Shown piece by piece: positions 13,996 through 22,724 of a stretch of DNA of 64,000 nt. The stretch comes from an uncultured Bacteroidales bacterium (GTDB lineage Bacteria > Bacteroidota > Bacteroidia > Bacteroidales > F082), in the NCBI GenBank assembly GCA_905234765.1, contig CAJOIF010000009.1:1-64000 (forward strand). The letters run 5' to 3'. The number at the start of each line of letters is the position of its first letter. The stretch's first letter is position 1. Position numbers and translations under genes: made by a program. A model generated the notes under the pieces. The model was not told where the DNA came from and searched no databases. It saw only the letters and a program-made list of their open reading frames with translations.

Positions 13996-16831
13996 CTGGT
14001 CCAATCATCCCCATTGGCTGCAAGGGTTGATCGCGTTTCGGGTGGTTTACATAGATCCAAACGGTGGGATTATCTTCTTTGGTGAAGGTTTTCAAATAAT
14101 TGCCTAAGGTGGTGGTGACGCGGATTTCAAGGTCGTTGTCGCCGTCATGGAGCATATCACCGATGTCGTATATGCGGCGGCCGTAGTACTTTACCCCAGC
14201 GGATTGGCCGTTGACGAAGACCTCACAGACACCTTCTACTAGGCCTAGATCGAGTATGTTTCCGTTGTTTTGAATGGTTTTCCGATAGACGATGGTTCCA
14301 GCGAAATGCTGGGTTTCGGGATGGTCTTTCAGGTCGAACAACGTGTCGAAATGGGTTTGGATGATGGTGTCCAATCGGGCATGGATCAGTTCTGCGCCCC
14401 AATCGGTTGACATGTCGACGGTCAGGTTGGATTGCTTCGCTACGCTCGCAATGACGCGAGGCGTGGCAGATTCGTCTTTTTCAAAAACAATTAGCATCGA
14501 TTCCGCGGGACCCAAATCAAAATCATAACTGTCATCCTCGTTCAAAACCAGTGGGTACCGTTCACCAGTATGGAGATCCCAAACCCAAGGATATTTGCGA
14601 TGGGTCAATTCACGGTGGAAGGTAATCTTGGTTTGATGCGACTGATAGCGGTGGCTATTCACCAAAAAGAGCATCTCGCTGCCATCATCAGTGGTGTAAC
14701 GGTTCTGCATCACGAAGGGGTCGGGGGCCTCGATGTCGAGGTAATGCGGCAGGTTATTGACGTGCATTAGGCTGTCGTACCAGGGGATGAAGCCTTCTTG
14801 GGGTGGCTCCACAAATAAAAATCGGTCCTCAAAGGCACGAATCTGCTCGAAACAGTGCTGAACGATAGAGTCTTTAGCAGCAAAAGAGCCGCTTAAACCC
14901 AACGATTGATAGGGGATAGTATCAATGCAAAGCAACTTGCCACCGCCCTCAACAAAGTGCAAAAGTTGCTCGGCAGTCCCGGGATGCATGCGCTCTATAT
15001 CAATGAGTATCAAAGTGTTGTAGCGACGGTCGCCAAAACGGAACTCGCCACGCTTCATCTCACCTGCATTAATGATGTTCTCGCTCACATAATCCACTCC
15101 ACCGCCACATTTGTTGATGGCTTCCCAAATTATCGTCTTGTAAGGCGCCCGGGTGGTGTTGGGGAAGGGCTCGTTCTGCATCCCTATGGTGCTCCACATG
15201 TCGTTCTCGGGATTCAAGATGGCGATGTCGGCATAGTAGTTGCCGTGCTGCAAAGCATAGGAGAGGCGGGCCTTGTAGTCGTTATAGTATTTGAAATACG
15301 GCCACCAAGGGTTGTTCTCGCTATAATAGGCGCCATAACGGACCCATCCGGGGAAGTCCACTTCAAGATTGGGCGAATAGTTGAAGCCATGATAAATGCT
15401 GTGGGTCACCCCAGAAATAGCACTCTGGTCGCCGCCGATCTTCAGCTGCTCCAAGGTCATGTTGAACACGGTGTAGGTGTTGGTCATCTCCTCGCAACTC
15501 ACGGTTCGGTTGCCGGCGAGATGGGCTGCCGACGACACAAATTTGTTGACCATGGTGTAAGCCCGTCCACGGCGATAATCTTTTTCGGACATCTCCTCCC
15601 CGGGCTTGTGGCGCAGCCAGTTGGTGGTCCACGACTCGCCCTCGGGGATGTCGTAGCCCATGGCGTTCTCCAAGGGGTAGAAGCCCCGACCGTAGGCTTG
15701 GGCACGGGCCTTTACGCCCAAGGAGTGGCACCACTCCAAATACGTCGACGTGAACCGTTCTTGCATCAGCCGGGCCTTGAAATCCTCAAAATCATAACGG
15801 GCACGCTCCACAACCTTCTGAAAATCATCGGTCAACGGAACCACGGGATTGTAGTTGAGGGCGCTTCCCATGGAACCGATCTTAAACAAAACAAAAGGTA
15901 AATACTCGGTGATGTCGTAGCCGTAACGCTCCTGAAACACCTTAGCCATATCAGAAGTCCAGTTGGCCCCCTCCAACTCCATGCTGTCGGTGAACAGGGC
16001 GCGGATGCGTCCTTTCAACGGCCCGATGCGACCCTCGATGGAATCGGACATGTTGTATAAGTACCGATTGACAGCCATCGTGTTGAAATGGTCTAGTACA
16101 GGTCCCGCCGCACCGGGGGCGCCATTAATGACTTCCAGAAATCCATTAATCTTCACCAAAGCGGCCAAAGTATAATCGCCTTCAGGAATATTGATAGTAA
16201 AAACACTATCATTTTGCATGATGTCAATATAGTCGTCCACACTTGAAGCAGGGTTGGGATATAGCCGCAACAGCATCAGTTCCTTGGTGCTGCCCTTGTA
16301 AGGGGAACTCACCTTGGGCAGGGCTTTTGAGCAAAGACTGTCGCGAATAATGGTCAATACCCCAGGACCTGTCACCGATTCCGCATAGTTGACCACAATC
16401 TGTGCCCGCTCGTCTTCTCCAAGAAACTCTGCTCCGAAAGGCCATCCCGAACCTACGAGAAGGTCGCAGGTCATGTCCAACGAATCGGCCTCATCGAAGC
16501 ATACCTCGAGCATGTCGATCCACTCGGGGCTGAGCCATGGCAAAGAGGGTTTCCCGATGCTGTCGCAATACGAAGGGAAGGCAATGGGGTTGATTTCCAC
16601 CCCTCCAATGCCCGCGTCCTTCAGAAGACGCAACTCGCGCACCAGTTCATCGGCCTCCACCTTGTCGCCGTTCCACCACCAGCGCACAAAGGGACGGTAC
16701 TCTGAAGACGGCTGCTGAAAGCCATCGTACAACTGCGCTATTGTCGGCGAATCGTCTGCACGCGTGCATCGGGCAAGGACAACCAAAGCCAACAGAAACA
16801 ATAGGGTCTTTATGGAGCGGCAACCTCTCAC
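13979..16831 (-). CDS. GH106-type alpha-L-rhamnosidase
   Basis: About 950 residues. The N-terminal part (PSSEYRPFVRWWWNGDKVEADELVRELRLLKDAGIGGVEINP, in pieces) and the CDLLVGSGWPFG block match GH106 alpha-L-rhamnosidases of Bacteroidota, which act on rhamnogalacturonan side chains with a Ca2+-assisted inverting mechanism. A C-terminal beta-sandwich resembles GH2-type sugar-binding domains. The start is taken as GTG at 16831: it follows AAGGAG by about 6 nt, shares GTGA with the upstream stop, and gives a signal peptide (SIKTLLFLLALVVLARC). The frame is open further up but would be arginine-rich nonsense lying antiparallel to nothing. Residues 793-804 (VIASVAKQSNL) come from a repeat insertion in the linker before the C-terminal domain. 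Confidence 0.87.
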   Translation of the reverse strand: MRGCRSIKTLLFLLALVVLARCTRADDSPTIAQLYDGFQQPSSEYRPFVRWWWNGDKVEADELVRELRLLKDAGIGGVEINPIAFPSYCDSIGKPSLPWLSPEWIDMLEVCFDEADSLDMTCDLLVGSGWPFGAEFLGEDERAQIVVNYAESVTGPGVLTIIRDSLCSKALPKVSSPYKGSTKELMLLRLYPNPASSVDDYIDIMQNDSVFTINIPEGDYTLAALVKINGFLEVINGAPGAAGPVLDHFNTMAVNRYLYNMSDSIEGRIGPLKGRIRALFTDSMELEGANWTSDMAKVFQERYGYDITEYLPFVLFKIGSMGSALNYNPVVPLTDDFQKVVERARYDFEDFKARLMQERFTSTYLEWCHSLGVKARAQAYGRGFYPLENAMGYDIPEGESWTTNWLRHKPGEEMSEKDYRRGRAYTMVNKFVSSAAHLAGNRTVSCEEMTNTYTVFNMTLEQLKIGGDQSAISGVTHSIYHGFNYSPNLEVDFPGWVRYGAYYSENNPWWPYFKYYNDYKARLSYALQHGNYYADIAILNPENDMWSTIGMQNEPFPNTTRAPYKTIIWEAINKCGGGVDYVSENIINAGEMKRGEFRFGDRRYNTLILIDIERMHPGTAEQLLHFVEGGGKLLCIDTIPYQSLGLSGSFAAKDSIVQHCFEQIRAFEDRFLFVEPPQEGFIPWYDSLMHVNNLPHYLDIEAPDPFVMQNRYTTDDGSEMLFLVNSHRYQSHQTKITFHRELTHRKYPWVWDLHTGERYPLVLNEDDSYDFDLGPAESMLIVFEKDESATPRVIASVAKQSNLTVDMSTDWGAELIHARLDTIIQTHFDTLFDLKDHPETQHFAGTIVYRKTIQNNGNILDLGLVEGVCEVFVNGQSAGVKYYGRRIYDIGDMLHDGDNDLEIRVTTTLGNYLKTFTKEDNPTVWIYVNHPKRDQPLQPMGMIGPVTISK
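14421..14456. repeat. Half of the palindromic repeat, in frame in the GH106 gene
   Basis: GTCAGGTTGGATTGCTTCGC then TACGCTCGCAATGACG, nearly identical to the right half of the element at 9201-9286. It encodes V-I-A-S-V-A-K-Q-S-N-L on the reverse strand without a stop. Confidence 0.88.
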
Positions 16832-17253
16832 TCGGCTCTCCTTAGGCGCATCATCATGAGTTCGACGGTGTTGTCGTCGATTTCCTTGATTTCTTCCCAA
16901 GGACCGACTTTCTCGCCGAGGACTTCGCCTTCGCCGCCGGTATCGGCCATGTTCTTGCCGTCTTCCACCTTCCAATGGTTTTCTCCGGTGACCATCATGC
17001 CGTCTTTCAAGGCAATCTCGCCCGCGGCCACAGCCTCGTCAATCTCTTCTTGGGTGACGTCCTCAGGAAGCGGCGACATCATGCACATGCTGCCGTCTTC
17101 TTCAAACACCACTATGGTGTTCAAGAACAAGAGATCGTCGCTTTCAAGATCTTCCTTGGCCAAGGTGTCGGACACTTTTTCCCACACGAAGCCTTTCTCG
17201 TCGTCGAATCGCAAGGTCTCCCACACGACCCATTTTCCAATTAAATTCATCAT
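16828..17253 (-). CDS. Small lipocalin-like hypothetical protein
   Basis: A 141-residue protein without signal peptide, very acidic. It starts NLIGKWVVWETLRFDDEKGF and ends DDNTVELMMMRLRR; a short G-K-W near the N-terminus, alternating strands and a final strand suggest a small lipocalin-like barrel, but no family is certain. Two ATGs (17253 and 17250) are possible. It shares 4 nt (GTGA) with the GH106 start, so the two are translationally coupled. Function unknown. Confidence 0.7.
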   Translation of the reverse strand: MMNLIGKWVVWETLRFDDEKGFVWEKVSDTLAKEDLESDDLLFLNTIVVFEEDGSMCMMSPLPEDVTQEEIDEAVAAGEIALKDGMMVTGENHWKVEDGKNMADTGGEGEVLGEKVGPWEEIKEIDDNTVELMMMRLRRAE

Positions 17254-17281
17254 AGTATTCTCTTTTTAAGGTTATCAGGTG

Positions 17282-17289
17282 CAAACTTA
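17282..17289 (-). promoter_or_regulatory. -7 box of the lipocalin-like/GH106 operon
   Basis: The reverse strand reads TAAGTTTG, a TAnnTTTG match, 28 nt upstream of the ATG at 17253. Confidence 0.5.
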
Positions 17290-17301
17290 ACAAAAACTCT
17301 T

Positions 17302-17309
17302 TATTTTTG
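17302..17309 (+). promoter_or_regulatory. -7 box of the nitroreductase gene
   Basis: TATTTTTG lies 40 nt before the ATG at 17350. A transcript start near 17314 would still include a TTG at 17332, but the ATG is the better start. Confidence 0.5.
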
Positions 17310-17349
17310 TCAAGATATTAAGACAATAACCTTGCAATTCGATAAAAAC

Positions 17350-17988
17350 ATGGCCGACGGATACTTGGAAAAACGTTATGAGGAAGTCTTTGGCAAAGGC
17401 GCCAAAAAGACTGTGGTGAAGCACACTTCCATTGATTCTTTGTTTGAAAAAAACCGCAGCTACCGAGGCTACAAAAAAGACTTTGTGGTAAAGCGTGAGA
17501 TGCTGGAGCGCATCGTGGCGGTGAACACCCGTATTGCTTCGGCAAAGAACCAACAAGTACTGCGCTTCAAGCTGGTCACTGAAGACACAGGTGCCGACAT
17601 TATTGTTCAAAACATGAAACTGGGCGGACTGTTGCCGGAGCTTCATCTGCCGTTTGAAGGAACGGAGCCGAATGCCTTCATCATCATTTGTTCGACCATC
17701 CCCGAAAACAAGTTCGTCGATATCGACTTGGGCATTGCGGCGCAAAGCATGTTGCTGAAAGCCACTGAGATGGGTCTCAACGGCATTATGATAGGGGCTT
17801 TCAACAAAGCCAAGATCACCGAGGCATTCAGTCTTCCCTACGAGCCGCTATTAATACTAGCCATCGGCAAAGGAAACGAGAAAATCAAACTGCAAGCCGT
17901 CTCCGAAGGCGATAAGTTGGCCTATTATCGCGATGAAGACGGCGTGCAGTATGTCCCCAAGATCCGTTGGGAACAGTTGATTATTTGA
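17350..17988 (+). CDS. Nitroreductase family flavoprotein
   Basis: A 212-residue FMN-dependent oxidoreductase from the ATG at 17350 (a TTG at 17332 would add six residues). Family marks are the N-terminal R-S-Y-R-G-Y in place of R-R-S-x-R-x-F, the AFIIICSTIPENKFVDIDLG core and the helix GIAAQSMLLKATEMGLNGIM that packs on the flavin, then a GAF loop and an ILAIGKG strand. Such enzymes reduce nitro compounds or quinones with NAD(P)H; substrate unknown. The NH2-terminal 25 residues are a helical extension. The 3' end overlaps the convergent TonB-receptor gene by 8 nt. Confidence 0.85.
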   Translation: MADGYLEKRYEEVFGKGAKKTVVKHTSIDSLFEKNRSYRGYKKDFVVKREMLERIVAVNTRIASAKNQQVLRFKLVTEDTGADIIVQNMKLGGLLPELHLPFEGTEPNAFIIICSTIPENKFVDIDLGIAAQSMLLKATEMGLNGIMIGAFNKAKITEAFSLPYEPLLILAIGKGNEKIKLQAVSEGDKLAYYRDEDGVQYVPKIRWEQLII

Positions 17989-20212
17989 CTTGGAAGCGGA
18001 CGCCTAAATACCCGCGGATGCCACTCAAAGGTCCCCAGACCATGGCGGCGTCGAAGTCGTTGCCAAAGGGATCACTGGCAGCCACCAGCGGATGGCTCTG
18101 CTTGTAGTTGGTAAGGTTCTCGCCACCAGCGTAGATTTCCCAATGCTTGCCCAATTTCTTGGTGACCTGGGCGCTCATCATCACGTAGAAAGGCGAACGA
18201 TCGATGTCCTGACCGTCGGCTACGGCAGTGGAATTGCCGTTGAGGTCGGGGATGCGGCTGTCGCCATTGAACTGGGTGACCAAGTCGAACTGCCAGGTGC
18301 CAGGAGCATAGGAGAGGGTGAGCAACCCCTTGTAACGGTTCACAAAGGGCTTCTCGCGTAGGGTGTCATTAATGGTCATCTTCACATCGGTGAAACGGAA
18401 GGCGGCCGAGACGTCGAAGTTCTTGAACAGCTCATAATCGACCTGGACCTGGGCGCAGTTGGAATACGACTGACCATCGAGGTTGTAGATGCGGATTTGA
18501 TGGGCATCGGCATCGCGGTCGATGATGATCTGGTTGATGAAATCGGTGCGATAGGCGTCGACCAACAGCTGAAGCTCCTTCTCGCCCACATTGAAATGTT
18601 TCGAGAGATTGATGCCGAAGTTCCAGGCCTCCTCCATTTTTGGGGTGTCGAGGAAGATCAGCTGACGCGATGAGGCGAACATGGTGGAATTTTCGGCCAA
18701 CACGTTGGGTGAACGATAGCCCTTGCCCGCCGAAAGGCGCAGTGCCAACTCGTTGTCGGTGCGGAAGCGCACATGGAGACGCGGGGTGTAGAACAAACGA
18801 TCGTAATTAGTGTTGTAGTCGGCGCGGATGCCTCCGATGACGGTCCAGTGATGGTTGTCGCTAAACACGTATTCGGCAAAGGCACCGGGCACTTGCTCCA
18901 CACGAGGCATCAGACTGTCGTTGAGCACCTCGTCGTATTTGTCGTAGGAGTAGCTGGCGCCAACGGAGTACTTGTGGTTGGTGTTGACGATGTAGGAGTC
19001 GAACAACACGTTGGCGTAATACGACAGTTGGGTGGCGTCGTAATCGGTCAGCCCATAATAAGAGTCGGTCTTATGGTAAGTCAGCTGTTGCTGGATACCG
19101 AGGCTGGTCTCGGGACGGTCGAAGATGAATCCTGTCTTGGCGAAAGCCTCGTAGCGTTCAGTGTTGATGCCGATGCCATAAAGGCCGTAACCTGGGTCGA
19201 GACGGTGCTCAGGGTCGAAGTCCATCTGTCCGCTGAGACGGCTCTCTTTCAAGGCCTTCACGCCCAACTTGCAGCCGAAATGGCCGGTGTTGGGGTGGTT
19301 GTAACGCAAAAAAGCGCTGTATTGCTTGGTGACGGGGTCGTCCATGAAACCGTCGCTGTTACCGTCCATCTTCATGGGGTTGTAACCCACGTGGCCCAGG
19401 AGCATCAAGCCGTCGTTCTTGCCGACCTTCACCCGTGCATTGAAGTTCATCTCGCTCATCAACATGGTGTTGGTGAACAAGTTGACAAACACCTGCTCGC
19501 TTTTGTCAGCTTCCGGCTCCTTGAAGTCGACGTTGATTTGTCCGCTGATCGACTCATAGCCGTTGCGCACCGAAGAGGCGCCTTTGGAGACGGAGATGCC
19601 GTGCATCCAGGTGCCGGGCACGTAACTCAATCCGAAAGCTGATGCCAGGCCGCGGAAATTGGGCATGTTCTCGGTCATCATCTGGGTGTAGAGTCCGCTG
19701 AGGCCGAGCAGCTCGATTTGTTTGGCACCGGTGACGGCATCGGCGTAGGCCACGTCGACAGAGGCGTTGGTCTCGAAGCTCTCGGCCAGGCTGCAGCAGG
19801 CACAGCGACGCAAAGCCTCGCCAGTGATGTGTTCGACATGGCGCGGGTCGAGGGCATTGACATATTGGGCCTTTTGTCTCGCCGCAATCTCCACTTCGTC
19901 CAAAGTCAGCGGAGTGGTCATTATATGGTCATAATGCATGGGCTTGGCCATGTGGTGTACGGTGTCGTTTTCGTAACCTACAAAACTGAATACTAAGCAT
20001 TTATAGGTTGGATGAATCTCAATGCTATAATGCCCGTGCTCATCGGTCACGGTGCCGACATTGGCGATCTTCCAGTACACGTTAACACCAGGGAGGGGTT
20101 GTCGTTTTCCGTCGACTTCCTCGTAAACAGTGCCTTCAATGACGTTTTGGGCAAAGCCCATGGTCATGATTGATAATAATGATATGATTAATAAGGATTT
20201 GATGGTTTTCAT
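17981..20212 (-). CDS. TonB-dependent receptor, probably metal-related
   Basis: A 743-residue outer-membrane receptor. Signal peptide (MKTIKSLLIISLLSIMTMGFA), then a CarboxypepD_reg-like domain (about 24-100: GTVYEEVDGKRQPLPGVNVYWK), then a plug. The plug begins with C-A-C-C-S-L-A-E-S-F-E-T-N, a cysteine-rich version of the family signature seen in receptors found beside heavy-metal genes, and continues to SYVPGTWMHGISVSKGASSV. The remainder is a 22-strand-type barrel. It takes up a ligand using TonB energy. The HYC_CC_PP gene lies directly upstream, supporting copper or another soft metal as the ligand, though this is inference. A repeat element lies between the two genes. Confidence 0.9.
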   Translation of the reverse strand: MKTIKSLLIISLLSIMTMGFAQNVIEGTVYEEVDGKRQPLPGVNVYWKIANVGTVTDEHGHYSIEIHPTYKCLVFSFVGYENDTVHHMAKPMHYDHIMTTPLTLDEVEIAARQKAQYVNALDPRHVEHITGEALRRCACCSLAESFETNASVDVAYADAVTGAKQIELLGLSGLYTQMMTENMPNFRGLASAFGLSYVPGTWMHGISVSKGASSVRNGYESISGQINVDFKEPEADKSEQVFVNLFTNTMLMSEMNFNARVKVGKNDGLMLLGHVGYNPMKMDGNSDGFMDDPVTKQYSAFLRYNHPNTGHFGCKLGVKALKESRLSGQMDFDPEHRLDPGYGLYGIGINTERYEAFAKTGFIFDRPETSLGIQQQLTYHKTDSYYGLTDYDATQLSYYANVLFDSYIVNTNHKYSVGASYSYDKYDEVLNDSLMPRVEQVPGAFAEYVFSDNHHWTVIGGIRADYNTNYDRLFYTPRLHVRFRTDNELALRLSAGKGYRSPNVLAENSTMFASSRQLIFLDTPKMEEAWNFGINLSKHFNVGEKELQLLVDAYRTDFINQIIIDRDADAHQIRIYNLDGQSYSNCAQVQVDYELFKNFDVSAAFRFTDVKMTINDTLREKPFVNRYKGLLTLSYAPGTWQFDLVTQFNGDSRIPDLNGNSTAVADGQDIDRSPFYVMMSAQVTKKLGKHWEIYAGGENLTNYKQSHPLVAASDPFGNDFDAAMVWGPLSGIRGYLGVRFQVK

Positions 20213-20251
20213 GATGAATAAATTGACGTTTGTGATGGGAAAAAGGAATAG

Positions 20252-20348
20252 GTCATGGCGAGGAACGCAGTCCGGTCAGGTTGGATTGCTTCGCTTTGCT
20301 TCGCTCCGCTCGCAATGACGGGCTCGCAATGACGGGCTCGCAATGACG
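20252..20348. repeat. Compound copy of the palindromic repeat, intergenic
   Basis: GTCATGGCGAGGAACGCAG (20252 on) resembles the element's outer left arm; the right half GGTCAGGTTGGATTGCTTCG begins at about 20274. The tail GGCTCGCAATGACG is repeated in tandem (20321-20334, 20335-20348). It fills the gap between the HYC_CC_PP stop and the TonB-receptor start and abuts the stop codon. Confidence 0.85.
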
Positions 20349-20822
20349 TCAGAAAGCCAAAGGATTAATCCTTAAACTAGAAAAGAAAATCGTTTTCAAC
20401 CGACCTGTAAGCAGATAGGGTATTTTTGGCTGGTCGAAAACTCTGAAAACGGTTGTTGGTTTTTCTTCAAATAGGTCGTTTGCTGCTTGTGTGAGCATGG
20501 TGAACGGGAGAAAGACGCAAAGGTTTTTCTCCGTGGAAAACGTGAAGTTATCGGTAAAACCGATTTCACTGTCAAAGTCCTCGCAACAGCATTTGGCACC
20601 AAAGTGAACCTCCTGGTCATGCGCTTCAAACGCTTCGGTGTCGAGATGCTCATGGTGATGATGGCCCATACAATGCTCGCACAGATTGGAAGCGTCGCCA
20701 AAACTGCTGATGACATGATGGTCATCGACGCATAGATGGAAGTTGACGCTCAATCCATGAGCGACAAACAGCACATACAACGCCATCAAAAGAGATCCTA
20801 TTTGCAGTAGTTTTCGTTTCAA
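20349..20822 (-). CDS. HYC_CC_PP-family protein
   Basis: A 157-residue protein with a hydrophobic N-terminus (KRKLLQIGSLLMALYVLFVAHGLSV), then NFHLCVDDHH, a histidine-rich stretch (CEHCMGHHHHEH) and KCCCEDFDSE. This pattern of an early cysteine, a Cys-Cys pair and many histidines is that of the Bacteroidota HYC_CC_PP proteins found next to metal-uptake or metal-resistance genes. A periplasmic metal-binding role is likely; the metal is unknown. It probably forms an operon with the following TonB receptor. Its -7 box lies 8 nt before the ATG. Confidence 0.7.
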   Translation of the reverse strand: MKRKLLQIGSLLMALYVLFVAHGLSVNFHLCVDDHHVISSFGDASNLCEHCMGHHHHEHLDTEAFEAHDQEVHFGAKCCCEDFDSEIGFTDNFTFSTEKNLCVFLPFTMLTQAANDLFEEKPTTVFRVFDQPKIPYLLTGRLKTIFFSSLRINPLAF

Positions 20823-20830
20823 TACAGGTG

Positions 20831-20838
20831 CAAAGATA
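20831..20838 (-). promoter_or_regulatory. -7 box of the HYC_CC_PP gene
   Basis: The reverse strand reads TATCTTTG, ending 8 nt before the ATG at 20822 and just after the MBOAT stop, so this gene can be transcribed separately with a leader of about 4 nt. Confidence 0.5.
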
Positions 20839-20846
20839 AGAAAAAA

Positions 20847-22724
20847 TCAGAATTGGAAATAAATAAACGACTGCAAATCGGCCGTGATGAATTGGTAGAT
20901 AATGAAGACAATGAGGAAACAAACCACCACCATTAAGGCCAAAGGCATGTTGGCAAACCAGATGCGGTATCGGCGCTTGAAGTTCTCAGGCAGCCAGTGA
21001 ATGACCATGCCGATGATAATCATGACAAACACATTGCGGTATTGATTCACCATCAACGGAATCTTGTCGAGATCCCAGTGGCTGCCAATCTGGTTGACCA
21101 TGTTCTTGGCGGTGTTCCAAGCAGTCTCGTTGGCCTCGGCAGGGTCGAGGTTGGAGCCGCTGCGGAAAAACAGTCGGGTGAAGGTGATGAAGGTGAAAGT
21201 CTGGAAAATGGCCCAGGCATCAGCCAGCCACTGGAAGGCCTCGGTCTGAGCTTTCTTCTTGAAAATCAATGTGTAAGCAAGCCTTATCACGTTTCCGACC
21301 AAGATGATGAAACACCATACGAAGAACATGCTGAAAACAGGATACGGCACGTAGATGCTCAACATCCGCAACGTGATGGTAACCACTAGGATAAAAAGGG
21401 TTCGGGTGGCGTTGCTCCAGTCCTTCCAGAACTTGTAAAAAATCATACCGATGCCGTTCAAACCGCCCCAGATCATGAAGTTCCACGAGGCGCCGTGCCA
21501 CAAGCCGCCGAGCAACATGGTGTCCATCGAGTTGATGTTGGTGGTGATCTTCTTGCGTTTCTCGGGTTTGAAGAGGGCTACCAAGGCGATGATCACGGCG
21601 AGCACGAACACTCCCAATCCAACCCACCAGCTGCCGCTCAAAAACACTGCGATGGCAGCAATCATAAGGATGATGCAGAACGAGCCGAAGGTGGCGTTGC
21701 GGTTGCCGCCCAAGGGGATGTAAAGGTAATCCTGCAGCCAACGGGAGAGCGACATGTGCCAACGTTTCCAGAACTCGCCCGGATGCTTGGCTTTGTAAGG
21801 CGAGTTGAAGTTCTTGGGCAAATAGAAACCCATCAGCATGGCCACGCCAATGGCAATGTCGGTGTAACCCGAGAAGTCGGCATAGACCTGCAATGAGTAG
21901 CCAAACAGGGCACACAAATTCTCAAACCCCGAATACAGAAGTGGATTCTCAAACACACGGTCGATGAAGTTCACCGCGATGTGATCGCTCAACACAATCT
22001 TCTTGACCAAACCGTTCATGATCCAGAACACGGCAATGCCGAACATCCGGCGACTCAGGCAATACTTCTTGTGGAGTTGCGGGATGAACTCGTTGGCACG
22101 CACGATGGGACCCGCCACCAATTGAGGGAAGAAGCTCACATAGAAGCCGAAGTCGAGGATGTTGCCCACAGGCTCGATGCGCTTGCGGTACACGTCCATG
22201 ATGTAGCTGATTGCTTGGAAGGTGTAAAACGAGATGCCTACCGGCAACAGGATGGTGTCGACACTGAAACGGTTCTCCCCCGTCATCTGGTTCCCAATCC
22301 ATGAGAAAACGTCGAACACTTCAAAATGAGCCCCGAAAAGGTTGTTGACCACATCGGTTATGAAATAGGCGTATTTGAAATAGAACAAGGTGGAAAGGTT
22401 GACGATGACACTTACGGCCAACACGATATTACGGCTCCTTTCCTTCGTTCGGGTGTTCAGCCACTTGGCTCCAAAGAAGTTGTATAGCGTGATGAAGATG
22501 AGGATCAGCGTGAAGAGGCCGCTGGTCTTGTAATAGAAGAACAGGCTGACGAAAAACAGAAAAGAATTCCTTAAAAGCGTCCTGTTCTTAACTAAACTAA
22601 AGATGGCGAACACGATGGCGAAAAACGCCCAGAAATAAAATTGGGTGAACAGCAGGGGGTGGGCTTTGTCGAACGAGAAAAGCTTCTGCAGGAAGTCGAG
22701 CACTATGTCGGTAAAGCTCAGCAT
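20847..22724 (-). CDS. MBOAT-family O-acyltransferase (AlgI/PatA-like)
   Basis: A 625-residue polytopic membrane protein. It contains the long MBOAT core YKAKHPGEFWKRWHMSLSRW (in the middle), LQDYLYIPLGGNR and the catalytic histidine in GGLWHGASWNF (H410). AlgI/PatA/DltB-type MBOATs bring acyl groups from a cytoplasmic donor across the inner membrane and hand them to periplasmic SGNH enzymes. Compared with AlgI there are extra membrane segments inserted around 340-380 (IILMIAAIAVFLSGSWW). It follows two SGNH genes (1-nt stop/start overlap TAATG) and a LysM gene, which makes a complete surface O-acylation set. Acceptor could be peptidoglycan or a surface glycan. Confidence 0.9.
   Translation of the reverse strand: MLSFTDIVLDFLQKLFSFDKAHPLLFTQFYFWAFFAIVFAIFSLVKNRTLLRNSFLFFVSLFFYYKTSGLFTLILIFITLYNFFGAKWLNTRTKERSRNIVLAVSVIVNLSTLFYFKYAYFITDVVNNLFGAHFEVFDVFSWIGNQMTGENRFSVDTILLPVGISFYTFQAISYIMDVYRKRIEPVGNILDFGFYVSFFPQLVAGPIVRANEFIPQLHKKYCLSRRMFGIAVFWIMNGLVKKIVLSDHIAVNFIDRVFENPLLYSGFENLCALFGYSLQVYADFSGYTDIAIGVAMLMGFYLPKNFNSPYKAKHPGEFWKRWHMSLSRWLQDYLYIPLGGNRNATFGSFCIILMIAAIAVFLSGSWWVGLGVFVLAVIIALVALFKPEKRKKITTNINSMDTMLLGGLWHGASWNFMIWGGLNGIGMIFYKFWKDWSNATRTLFILVVTITLRMLSIYVPYPVFSMFFVWCFIILVGNVIRLAYTLIFKKKAQTEAFQWLADAWAIFQTFTFITFTRLFFRSGSNLDPAEANETAWNTAKNMVNQIGSHWDLDKIPLMVNQYRNVFVMIIIGMVIHWLPENFKRRYRIWFANMPLALMVVVCFLIVFIIYQFITADLQSFIYFQF

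Noticed and set aside
14906..15901. A 331-codon plus-strand frame inside GH106
   Set aside because: Antisense shadow of the glycosidase.
16832..16975. A 48-residue N-terminal extension of GH106
   Set aside because: It lies wholly inside the upstream coding gene and is arginine-rich; GTG at 16831 with a signal peptide fits much better.
20321..20348. Two tandem 14-bp units looked like the start of a repeat array
   Set aside because: Only two units with no spacers; part of the palindromic element.
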